The position numbers and the translations under genes are program-made. Positions 26,101 through 39,303 of a stretch of DNA of 64,000 nucleotides are shown in pieces. The notes beneath the pieces were generated by a model that was not told where the DNA came from, did no database searches, and saw nothing but the letters and a program-made list of their open reading frames with translations. Source of the stretch: Thysanoteuthis rhombus (Eukaryota > Mollusca > Cephalopoda > Oegopsida > Thysanoteuthidae); assembly GCA_963457665.1 (NCBI GenBank), contig OY735203.1, positions 25,007,634 through 25,071,633 of the forward strand. Direction: 5' to 3'. The first letter of the stretch is position 1, and each line of letters opens with the position of its first letter.

Positions 26101-29100
26101 TAAAAAATGTTTGACAATCTTGACATAAGTCATTTGAACATAGCAAATTATTCCAGACTTGACCTGGGACGGTGCTACTTTTTTACCACCCACGCAAGCC
26201 ACGTCCACCACCTCTGCCAGCAGATCCTTGAAGAAAAAGAGTTATGTGACTAAAAAAACGTTAAAAACTTACATAGTTATGTTTATTGTAAGAGGCATTA
26301 TCCCGTTCATAAGAATGGATGGAGAATTTTTTAATCTTGAAATAATTTCTTTTCCTTTTTCTTGAGCTTGATATTTTTCTTTAAATATCTTGAAACTAAG
26401 TGGGATTAGATCAGGTCTGATTATAGCTGACTCCTTTGATTGCATCAACTTAACCCTACCTCGTTATCATCTTCATCATTAAACTCATTACTTAATTTCG
26501 AAGTAAATAAAACTAGTGTAAACAACGGTGGTAATAGCTATGATTGATAGTTGCAGTAGTGGTAATAGCATTGCTGAGAAGAAACAATTACACTGCTGGC
26601 CTGTCTGCTGCAACTTATTTTGGAGATATAGAAGGACTGATTATTTACGTTTAGTTTTTTTTCTCGTCACGTATCACTTTTTTATCAAGGGTTTGCTGGT
26701 AGAGGTGGTATACATGGCTGTTGTGGGTGGTATCAGAAGTAGTGCCCATTTCCGTTTTGTTATAATTAATAGCAACTTAGTTCTATCTGTGAGTTCGGGC
26801 ATTTGTCTTGCAATGTATAATTTGCAATGGACAAGGGCTTTTACTTTGCCATGGATATCTATTACTCTTGTCACCTTCCACATTAATGGGTTAACAGGTT
26901 GGTCCTGTTTATCACTGTTAATGATCTCGAGACTCATTGGGGTGCTCTGCTATTATAGACATGTGCCAGACCACATTAATCAAGTGAATTCTTACGTTGG
27001 TTCCCAGCGACAGGTTCATCTATTTGTAGTTTCAACTAGTTTTGGTGTTTGAAGTGCTACACGCCACTACAAACCACTTCCAACAACCATAATAACCTTG
27101 CAATAGTTTGTACATGATGCTGTTAATCGAGCTTCATCATGAAGAACCCAATTAAAATTCAATTCCCTATTGTGGGTAAACCTTAGTTTCTCAATACCGA
27201 ACTTTCACAGTTGATAATTTGACTGCTCTGTTGTTCACCAATGCAGTTACGGTGAAATCATGTTTGATATACTGATTCTTGTACGATCACCGGAGTTAGG
27301 CAGTACCAATCCTGGTCAGTATCCTAATGGGTGACCACCTAGGCATACCAGGTGCAGTAAGAAGCCGTAGACTAAGGGGAGAGCCTCCTGTGGCGATCAC
27401 GTTGAACCAATATTTACACCACGCTCAATAACGCAAACCAAAAGCACCTACCCTACCCCACCTTTCGAACCCTCTGGCTGGCCTGGTAGCGAACAACGAC
27501 AATGCTTCACTCATATTCGAAACAAAATGATTTTATCTCAAATCAATTTGTGATATCTTGTGTTATCGAAAATTCATCAAATCCTTTTGACAATAGTAAC
27601 GCAAATGAATTGTAATGATTGAAGAAACAAAACGGAGGGTTCGCTTTCGTTACAGCACTGGAAAATCAGAAATTTACTTGTGTGATTTTATAGTTGAATG
27701 CAATGATTTTCTCCCTTTGTAGAGCCTGGATGCTTCTGCTGCTAATATATGGATTGCTACCCCACTGGCTCCTCGTGGCTATCGTGCCCTACATTGACCC
27801 AAAGGACTTCGGCGGTACTCTTGCCTTCGTACCAGGTATCAAACCAGGTATGTCGATTTCATGTTGTTTTTTCTTTATGATTGGCTTTATTTTCAAACTA
27901 GTAATCTCAACCATTGAAACTAGAATCCTTAGGGTTAATTTCAGTTGTGTTATTTATTGTCTTAATTTGCGGTAAATTCTTTTGAATTTATATTCATATG
28001 CATGAACAAAAACATTGTTTGGTTCCAATAAAGATATACTCATTTGTATATTATGGTTATAGAATAGGGATCGATTTGGAGCGGTGGCCGTTCAAAGTGT
28101 GGACAAAAATTATCCGATACATTTCAAAAAGTCAATTTTATCATCCCTATACAGCTTCAAAATTCACTGAATTTGGACCATGTATAGAAATCAAGATTAA
28201 AAAATATTGAAACCGGATAAAACAGTAAAGATTATATGCAGAGTTTAGAATTTTTCATCTAGATTCTGTCAATTTGTGTACAAGGATGCTAAAATGAACT
28301 GAAATGGATCGGATGATTTTTACACTCACTGTATGTATATATTGTGCAAGAAAGTGAACTCCTAATATTCATTAATTGACGCTAATTCGGACAAAAATAG
28401 CACATGTTCAAGGGGGGTGAATTCCTATACCATACTGCAAAAGAAACTCGATAATGGCAGCTAAAAATTCTATTAAACGTCTTTCAAATCCAATGTTACT
28501 TTTCAATTGCAAATTAAACTTTGAAAAGCCGATGTGTTCCAGACGACTGCATTGGCTTACAAATGCCAGTTACGGAAACAAGGAGTAAATAGAGTTCGAA
28601 ATAGTTCTGACAAAAATCTGAGAATAAAAAGAGAAACTGAGAATGAGAAAAATAGATGCCATTATTCTTTTACTGCATCTTCCAGTGTTATCAGAAGGGA
28701 ATTTTGTACATTGTTTCATGACAGGGAGAATAACTCACACGATGTCCTTCGTGTGGGTTAATTGTACAATTTGACTGTAAAACGTCCGCCTGCCCTGAAA
28801 AGTGTAGCCTATATTATACTCAGCAGATCAGCTGTTTTACCTTCTCTGTCTACACGATGAGACTCTTTCTCTTGCCATGGGAAATTCAACCTACCAACCT
28901 CATTCACGGTTTGACTGCCACGTGTGCGCACTCACAATTGCGCACCGTCCGAAGTCCGAAACTTGACTTTCCCTGTGTTCGCTGGGTAGCTCTATTTAAT
29001 GGCGTTAGGTTTCGGTATCTTCTTTTACTCTTCCAGTTATGCGCTCACTTCTGGCCAATTTCTCCTTTTTCGTCTCCGGTAAATCTGAACAAATGGAGAC

Positions 29101-32100
29101 AAAAAAAAATCACCAGCTTTTATCTTTCAAGATGATCAATCTTTCCACTTGACCCTCTCACACCATTAAATCTTAGGTGCACAGTGCAACCTGTACTCAC
29201 GCATATAAATTCGCAATGTATCATAAACATACACACACGCACGTACATCCATAATGTATCATGTACATTCGCACACGCCCTGATTCGTAATGTAACATAC
29301 ACACACGCATATACCAAATTATAATGTAACATGAGCACATATATGTTACAACTAACAAATCTGCATGCTTTTAGCAAAAACCTGACTTTTATGACGAGCA
29401 TCCTATTCGACATGCCTTGGCCATATCGGATTGTGAAATAAGGGGAAGGTCCAGAAACCCCGGAGATGACACATTGCGTGCTTTGAATATCTTGTTGACG
29501 TGTATCCCACAAGAGATGATAGCAGATTTATAAAAGAAAAATGTGCTCGAAAGAGTGAAATCTGCAATTTTAATTTGTACAATGAAATTATTCTCGTTGA
29601 TCGTTAGATAAAAGTTTGTTTAAAAATAGTGAGACCAATATACTTTTGTCATATCTCTATATATGAGTGTAATTCAAGCATAATAATGAAATAGATGTGT
29701 GATTTAATGTTTTTTTCAGCTTTTTGGTTCACGTAACATAAATGCATATAAAGATATATACATTATTTCATGCATACTTTCATATACACTTATTTGACGA
29801 TTCATCTCTCGAAGTATGCTTAGAAACAGGTGGATAGAAAAATGTCGCAGGCTGATTGTCAAAATAAACCTTGTCAGTACGACTGTATACATGAATGGTT
29901 TAGAATCATAGTTACCTCTATTCTGTGCACGTATGCACGCCAACACACGTTTTGCAACCAGCATACAAAGGAAATTAATGTGCACACAAAAGATTTCAAT
30001 TTCCGGAGATAGCTTACTGGGCTTTGGGAAAATGTTGATTTTCTGTGTTGGTTTCAGAATTGCACACATACTTTTATCGCTGAGAAAAAAATGCACATCA
30101 TAAGATTTGTGCACACACTGACTAACAAAAAATGAAAGAGACATTGTACAATATATTTCAATAGATTTAAAACACCAGCTGGCTCATTCTGGATTTAGTG
30201 AAGAATAAGCAAATATATCGCATGGAAATTTCATCTTATTCAAGCTACTCGTTTATTTATCACCTTAAAATAAAACAGTCTTCGTTCGGCACGTCTTTCT
30301 GGCTATCTTGGCAAATCTCTTATGTTTTTCGATCTCACTATTTTTCGATCCTATTTTTTTTTTTCCTTTTCCCTCGATGAAAAAAATGAAAATATCATTT
30401 TTCTCACTATCTCGATAATTTCCTACACAATCAGATCGATAGTTTTGGAGTTATAGGATTTATGTCCTTGTAATGAATATTTATATTTGATTTGATTTCT
30501 CTCAGATGATGAATGAATGTGTAATTTGAATAAAATGAAAATGTCCTTGCAATATATCTAATTCCCCTTATTCTAATTCATTTGGAGCTATATTCTCCAA
30601 TTCATCTGACCTTTTGGTAAAGATTCAGGGGCTTATTACTATTATTAAAAAATTGAGTATTCCCGAGAAAGCGATATGTGGCTAAAAAAATAATGTATAT
30701 ATATTTTCCATGAAGTTTTAATTTCGAATTTGAATACTAGAAATATCCTCAAGTCAGCTGTGAACAAAAATGTTCAATCAAAACTTCTTTAAATCGTTAC
30801 TAGAGAAACAAAACTTTTCGAGGAAAAAAGAAGTATTTTGTCTTTCAAAGACGATGATTTCCAGGTTTTAAATAAGGAGAATGAACAATTTTTAGATTAA
30901 AAAATTCTTCATTCATTCTCCTTATGAATTGAATAAATTCTTCTTACCGCAAACAGAATCCTTATATGAAAATTTGAACAATTTCTCCTCATCACACATC
31001 GCTTTTCAGTCAAATGTTCGTTGGCAGGACGATAGAGATGATAGACATGGCTGGTATAAAGAGTAGCGTACCAAAACGCGATTCTTTTGTTTTATGTCTC
31101 TCAAGTCAGTATCTAAGGGGAAGCTACTCCCACTTAGTAAATTACAAATTATGTATTTTCTACATTGTTTCGATTATTAATTTCCGCTCCATTATTATAT
31201 CATTTCATTATACACGCATCTATAGGTTGTACAGGCGCTTCAAATATTCGCTGTAAACAATGTTTGAAAAATATAGTCAAACTACACACACATCTATAGG
31301 TTGCACAGGTGCTTCAAGTATCCGCTGTAAATAATGTTTGGAAAATATAGTCAAACTTCACACACATCCATAGGTTGCACAGGTGTTTCAAATATCCGCT
31401 GTAAACAATGTTTGAATAATATAGTCAAACTATGATATGAGTATATATTTGACTACAGGGATCAGACAAAGTAGAGCAGGCAACCTCAAGTAAGCAATAT
31501 TGTCCCAAGGGGGCAAAAGTTGAGTTGATAGGTCAACTGATCTGAAAACTAACCAAAAGGGGCGATAGATGGAAAAGGGTTGGGAAACCCTGATCTTGAC
31601 ATTCAATCTCCGAATGCCCCAAGTCCCCATGCTTCCAAATTGCTCGTGGTATTCACAAAATTGGCAAACTTTCCATCGCAAACTTGTAATCTGCAAAGTA
31701 TGTGGTTGGACAAAATTATAACTAATACAAAACAAAAAAAAATTCATTCAACAACTCCAATTTATCCACTCGATAGGAAAATTTTGCCAATGAATTAAAT
31801 TTCAACTTTTTTGTAACCCTGTAAATGAAAGTATACATCAACACTAAAAAATTTATATGTAACAAAGAATCGAGGAAAAGTTCCAAACTTTTACAACGAA
31901 TAAAGAAATGTTTCATGTCAGTAACGCCAAACTGAAGGCTATCATAACCAATGAATTTCTGCCATGGCACTTGCCCTAAGCAGGCAGAAACAGTAGACAG
32001 CTTACAAGAACGCGGTCGTGTTACAGCCTTAGAAATTATTAATTGGCAGGCTGTTTACATAAGAGTGGAATTTAATAAACAGATGTAGAAATCTTTCCAT

Positions 32101-35100
32101 TCACTTTATAATGTGGTCACACAGGAAATTGTGGCTGCGGGGGTAAATGAGTGAAACAATAATCACGTTTGAATTTTAGTATTTAAACAAGGTATACGAA
32201 GATACTAAGATAGCACAGTATATCAGGAAGAAAACAGCAGTCTGAGACATCATGGAATCTATTAAAAATCTTAAATGGCAATGGGCGGGCCATGTTGCAA
32301 GAATGACAGACAACTGATGGATATCACGACTCTCAACATGGATCCCCAGAGAGCAGATGTGAAACCAAGTCTGACAGATTACAAGATGGAGAGATGCATT
32401 ACACAAATTTAGAAAATACTGGCTCCGCGACGCCCATGATAGAGAATTGTGGTGGAAGGTCTATTTTCAACTACAGACATTAAAAGACTGATGATAATAA
32501 TGATACGAAGATAATGTTTCAGTTTTCTGTACTGCTGTCGATCGACTATAAAGCTAATTTCTGCTTAACTTTAATTATTTTCTGCTTTAACAATGAATAT
32601 ATTTCTGGTGGTTGGGTGGGAAAAATGATGATTATCCACAGAATCGTGCAAATTGTATAAATCAAAATTTGTCTTAGCATGTTTCAATACTCAATCTGTA
32701 TATTATGCAGAGGAAATCAGGAATAAAATTGCCTGGTATCAGGAATTAACGAAACATTACTGAAAAAATAGGGATCTAATACTTATAACAATCGGTTGTG
32801 GCGTTTACCATGTAATTTCTATAACATTTTGTTTATATTTCAGGCCTCCCTCTTCTGCTTGTATCAATAGCCAACACTTTTGCCAAATACAGTCTTTCTC
32901 CAGCCATTGCCTTCTTTTTGTTCCTCAGCTTCTTTTTGATTGCCATTCAACATCAGGTCAGTAAATCCGATAGTTCATTATTGTCTAAACTCTGTTCACA
33001 AGAAGTTTGAGGTTTTACTTTCCGCCTGTTCCTATGTTGGTTATTCTCTTTCTGTGATCCATAAAATCATAGTAATATTCATTGGATAACTTTAAAAATC
33101 ACGTATAAGAAAAAAATAAGTCTAATTTTTGTAACAAATATTTCAATGTTATTTTTATCAAATTTGATTAGTTTTTACTTTCATCTTAATTTTAGTCGTT
33201 TTCACATGAGTTCGGAACATTGTTTCTATAGCAACGAATACAAGGATAACAACGTAATGGGAAATAAAGTGAAGGCCCTCGTCGAGATTCGAAATCACAC
33301 ATCTCATCACTAGATGGAGTCCAGTTTACGCCAGGCCACAAGCGATTTAGCGTTTTGTTTTTTGTTTTCGTTTTTAGTTTTTTGTTTTCGTTTTGTTTTT
33401 GTTTTTTTCACTGATGTGCGATCTAGTTGGCGACCTTTTCAAGCCATCTTAAAACTGATGTACTCAAAGGTGTGACGGGGGGAAAAGGTGGGGAGCTATT
33501 TGAAAATCCCCCCGGGTCCCAAAGGAGGGGGTCACTGGACGCCTTATAAATAATAGTTCACTTACTTCATTTTTACTGTCAAATCTCACTAAATGTTGGA
33601 GCAAAGCAAAGCTTCTCGAGACCCCTAATCCCCCCACAATCTCTAGCTACGCCTCTGTACTGAGGTAAATAAAAATGTGTGCGCCAAATAGCTATGTCAG
33701 GATTTAACTAAGGGCTATGGTTCTTTTCTTTTTTGTTTATAATTTTTTTATAGCTAGATTCTTCAGATCAAAGGTGCCGAATATTAGAATTTTATGCAGA
33801 CCCGCCTCTGACGTCAGATATGATATTGATTAAATTTTATGCCTAAACAACATACCATACTTTAAAGTGTGTGACTGTTTTTATGTCTCCCCTTGATTGG
33901 TAGCAGTTCAAATAAAAATTACTTTTTGATGTAATAAACAAACAGAAGGTTCCTTGCTTAATGCTCCGAGGTTGTTTTTTTTTCGGTCGTTTCTTTTTTT
34001 TTTTTTTTTTTTCCTGGCGTCTTATTTCTTTCATTGATGTTGTCTACAGATTTTCTTTCTTTCTTTTAAATTTGATTTCATTTTATCCTTCTTTTTTTCT
34101 TTCTAGTTTTTATTCAGATATTTATTTATTTGGCGGCTATCGTCTGTGTCATCTTCTCTGGATGAATCATCACTGGGAAAGAAGGGGGGAAAAAAGCATA
34201 TCGATACATGAATGGTCTGAAAATAAGAAAACAAAATTAAACAGAGGGATATGTAAATAAATAAAATTTACTGCAGAAAAGGAGAATAAAAAAACCTTTT
34301 TACGAGGAAAAAATAGAATTTTAAAAAAACAAAAAAATCGTCTGTTATCATTGAAATGGTACATTGAATGTGAAGCCATGGCGATTCAACCAATCAAAGA
34401 TGAATCAACATTTTTCTATGATCAAAACAGGTATTTTAACTTTCTACTCTAAATACCAGCCCCAACGGGCGGATAAATTGCTGCCCCGAAAAAATTAATG
34501 AAATTGATAGACATATGAAATCAGATTTTATATATAGTTTAATTTGTCTTTTTTAAGCGATATTTAGTATTTTTAAATTTTTTTAAAATCTCGGAAAAAT
34601 ATACGTAAACGAATTTGTGACTCCTGGAGCATTTTTTTTTAATTTACGATGTCGGAAAAAAAACACCACCACCATCATCATCATCATCATCATCACCACC
34701 ATCATCATCATTATCATTACTATTACTAAATTTTCCTCCTCTTGAGAAAGGGGAAAGCAACTTATAACTTATCATCTAGTCTCCAGCATCACATTTCCAG
34801 CACGACAATGTACGGTCTGGCTCTATCACAGACACCGGATTTCTGACGCAAATTCCGTATGCAAAACTCTCTAATTGAGATCAAGAAAACTCGTTTGTGA
34901 ATCTCGCTTCATTCTGTAGTTGTAAAGAATTTAGCAAGAATTCATTAGCACGTGGACGGAAAAGTAAACGATTATTTGAAATCGAAAATACTGTTCGTCA
35001 GATTTGTTATCACGATTCACAATGATATATATATGTATATATATATATGAATGTGTCAGTTGGCCAAGACATGTAAATAGAATAAACAATTGAAGGAAAT

Positions 35101-35385
35101 GGGGCTTTGGTAGGAATCGAACTATTTCTTTAATCAAGGCCAAGTGGCACATTGTCTGTGTCGTAACGGGAGGTCATTTCAAATAGAGTTTCAAATAATA
35201 TAATGCATTGGAATAATTCTGTATAAAATTGTACACAACAAGGGAGAATAAGACGGAAAAATATCTTCAACCGAGACCGATGCCTTACAATTTCTTTCTT
35301 TATGGTGCAGGTGAGCCAACGGTTAGCGGTATGGAATAGGTTTCAAATGTTACTATAATGCTAAGCTGAATATTTACTTTTCGTT

Positions 35386-35465
<80 letters not shown>

Positions 35466-37357
35466 GGACATAATGACATAATAGTCATTTATAATTTATT
35501 GCTTGATGGAATAATCGATTAACCGGATAATCTATTGGTGCTATCTCTCTTCAAATTCCCTAGTGTAACGAAAATAAGCTTCGGTCCTAATCATAGTTTA
35601 GTCCATCGATTCTTAAACTGGTGACTGATTTACGTCTGAATGAATGAAATTATTTTGGGGATGAATAAGACTAAAGGGTTGAACGATGGGTGAATGAAAC
35701 ACTTTGTTTGAATAATTTACTCTGACATTTATATTTCTAATGGTAAACTTACACGATAAGAAAGCACAGTTTCCAAGAATCTAATTTCAAGTTTTAATTC
35801 TTGTTCAGTAACTTTACTTTATGTACCCTTGAAAACTTCTAATAATTTTTCCTTGTTAGATTTTTGTCATCTCTATTTTTTGAAGATATTTTCAACATGC
35901 TAAAAACCAGAATAAAATAAACATTTGAAGGTTGTGCTGATTTATGCTAGAATAATCACATTATCAAGAAATGGATATATAATCCGACAGAATAATTATA
36001 AATGCATTAAATCAATTAAAACTCAATTTGAAATGAATGTGCCGTAACTAGAATAAACAATTGAAGAAAATGGGGCTTCTGCAGGAATCGAACCTTTTCT
36101 TTAATTGTTTATTATATTTGGCTAATTTTGCTATATTTGGCTAAGGGGCACATATTCCATGTTATACCCGGAGGTCATTTCAAATAACATAATGCATTGG
36201 AATAATTCTGTATTAAGATATGCATAAGGGAGAGTAAGACGAAATGATGAAAAAAACTTGATGATGAATGACATTGGGAAATATCTAAGAATCACCCTTA
36301 ATGCTAAACAGAAATATCTTAACCGAGCCCGAAGGCTTAGATCCTTTTTCTTATGATGCGAGTGAACAAGCAGTTAGCAGCATGGAACATGGAATCGGCA
36401 AAGTGAGCTGAAATTCTGGAACTTTTTAAACGCTAACAGGCACGACTTGACATGGAGAGTTCAGGTTTTGATTATCAAGTAATCAAATTACTTCAACACA
36501 AGACATTCCATTATAATTGACAATATCGATTGACACCGAATAAGAAATGTGTAATGCAATAATGACAAAATATAACTCTACGCGATTTTCTGTGTATATC
36601 AATTTGACCCTGGGTAGAGTCTGTAGCAAATAAGTATTTTGACAATCATCAAAACCAACTCCACCAAAAATATGGGGAGAAGTTGATTTACAATGAAATT
36701 CATGCTAAACTGGATACATTTTTTGTGACCGTTTTACACGCTGTTAAGTTCGACGTCGCTGAGAAGAATCAGTTGGAAGTTTGTAAAAAAGGTGATAGTA
36801 ATTGGGAAAATGAATGTTTGTTGATTTGAATGTGTGTGGTTTTGTTTATGTAAGCTGTATTTGTATGAATTTTGAAACATTTTCAAAAATCGCTAAAACA
36901 AACTTTAGAACTTTAGAAGTCACAAATATCACTTTTTTAAAAATAAATTAAATTGAACACCATGCTTCTATCGATCCATCTCTTTATCTATCTATTTTTT
37001 TTTAATTACTGCAATTTATTCCACCTGTCAGGGTGGATGTTTAGTCTAGTAATGATAATGGCTCAAGTTTGAGTCTAACAGGTCTATTATAATCGAAGAC
37101 AGGCATTTGAAGTAGCCATTTTAGTTTCTTATAGATAAAATATAGTATAAATAGTGGTATTATAGTATATGCTTTGTATTTCAAGGAAAGTATTCACTCA
37201 CAAGATTTTAACTGAATGGATAATGAAAGATTTTCTATCTTTGAATTTAGATTGATCAAGACAAATCGTGGAATGGCCACCTCTATTCGTCAATCTTTTT
37301 TTTTCTTTGAAGGCCAAAACATACTATTTTATAACGGTTGTATTGATGATGATGATA

Positions 37358-37393
<36 letters not shown>

Positions 37394-38202
37394 CAACCTT
37401 CATGCCGGAGAACTGTCTGATCAACACAGTACACTCCATCGTCCAGAATATTCCATACTTTGTAAATAGACAATCTTAATTCTAACTGTAATAGTAGACC
37501 TTTAGAATAATTGATATTCTCTGATATTTACTATAATTTCATATTCAGTTATTAATAACATGGGGAATAACAACTGATCAAATCTTGCAACTTTAGGTAA
37601 AATCTTTCAAATGAATAAGTTTGAATAATTGTTTGAATAAATGAGTGTAGCAAACGTGATATCCTGCACAGAGGATCCCGGGGCGATTTCCAGGGGCTTG
37701 TGGCATCAGGAGGTAATGTTTATCAACCTAATGCTGTTTACACTAATTCATTTATCTTCTTTTTCATATTTCAGTGAATCAATCAGTTCCTCTCTATACA
37801 ACAACATAATAATGCTAATGTTTCTCTTTTGTTTTTTTGTTTTTCCAATCAGATAATCCACTTACAAGCCGTGCTGGACTGCTTCATGATGTCACTACCG
37901 ACGGTGGTTCATAAATTCCTCAATAGGCGTGAATACACAATTGCTCTCTTTTGTTTCTTCTCCTTCCTAGTCAGCTTATCCTGTATGAGTCAGGTACGTT
38001 GCAAATATCCGCTTCAAAACGCTCCAAGATCATTCTTTGGAAAGATGAAAATGACCCTGAAAGACAGCTAGATAATTATTATTTGATTGATGAACAAGAT
38101 GCAATACATTTTCGCTTACGCCTGAGAGACACAGAGAAAGGGGAGGATGAGGAGAGAGAGAGAGAGTCAGTCAGAGGAAAAGAAGCATACACACATAAAC
38201 AT

Positions 38203-38277
<75 letters not shown>

Positions 38278-38495
38278 TTAATATATATAGATATATTATA
38301 GAACATCTCATTTATAGAAAACTTCGCAGGTTGAGCTCACTATCAATAGCTCTCAGCTACATACGTAAATGTGTCTGGATGTACACACTAAAATACAATC
38401 GTATGCACGTATCCATCATCATCTTCTCGTCCATTAATTTGTACACCAATGTATGTATATATATGTACATATGTGTGTTTGTGCATGTGTGTATC

Positions 38496-38533
<38 letters not shown>

Positions 38534-39270
38534 TAAATAAATGCATGTATAAATACAAGTACATGTACACTAATGCAGTTCTATGTAGAAAAGTTTATAT
38601 ATGAGTATTTAAATCCATATGAATGCTTATATACGCACTCATAAAATTAGACGATGACGAATGTCAGTGTATTCGTTCAATTAAAGCCACGATCTTAATC
38701 ATCAGTTCTCCATAGTACCAGATGCTGCTCAGTGCGCTCGTTATAAAACATAACACAAACTATCTCTCTAAAAACATTGAGCAAACCAAGACAGGATTTA
38801 AACATTTTCTGCTAAATATATTCACATAAGCAAATTAGATAACATTGCAGGTTTAGGATAGAGTTTAATGATTTAACCTTCTGGTATTATATCGATTAAA
38901 TTTGGGTTATACTGAACTTGTATATTCCCTTTGATAGGAGCAGGATAAAGAGAAGGTATTGATGGATTGGAAGGTTCTTGTTGAACTCCTAGACTTCTGT
39001 TTGCGTTGTACATATCGGATGATTTTTCAAGACAGATCGAGCAACCCTACTGAGTAAAACGCTATGTTTATCATGTATCATAATGATTGAAGAAGTGATA
39101 ACAAAGTCGCAAAGAACACTCCTAAGAACTACTGTATGGTTTTAGGTCAGGTAGAGAAACTTTCTGCTGTAAAATTTCATACGATTTGCAGAGTGTCTTG
39201 ACGGGTGGAAATACACGTCCAAAAATATACGTACATATATTCATACATAAGTATATACATATTTCAAAAG

Positions 39271-39303
<33 letters not shown>

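Noticed and set aside
26528..27052. 174-codon open frame
   Set aside because: No family match, no conserved motifs, contained in an intron with an equally open antisense frame; judged chance or unknown repeat.
29120..30144. 130- and 142-codon open frames on the - strand
   Set aside because: Composition follows CA/TG-rich DNA and no motif is recognised; they lie inside the TM7-TM8 intron of the gene.
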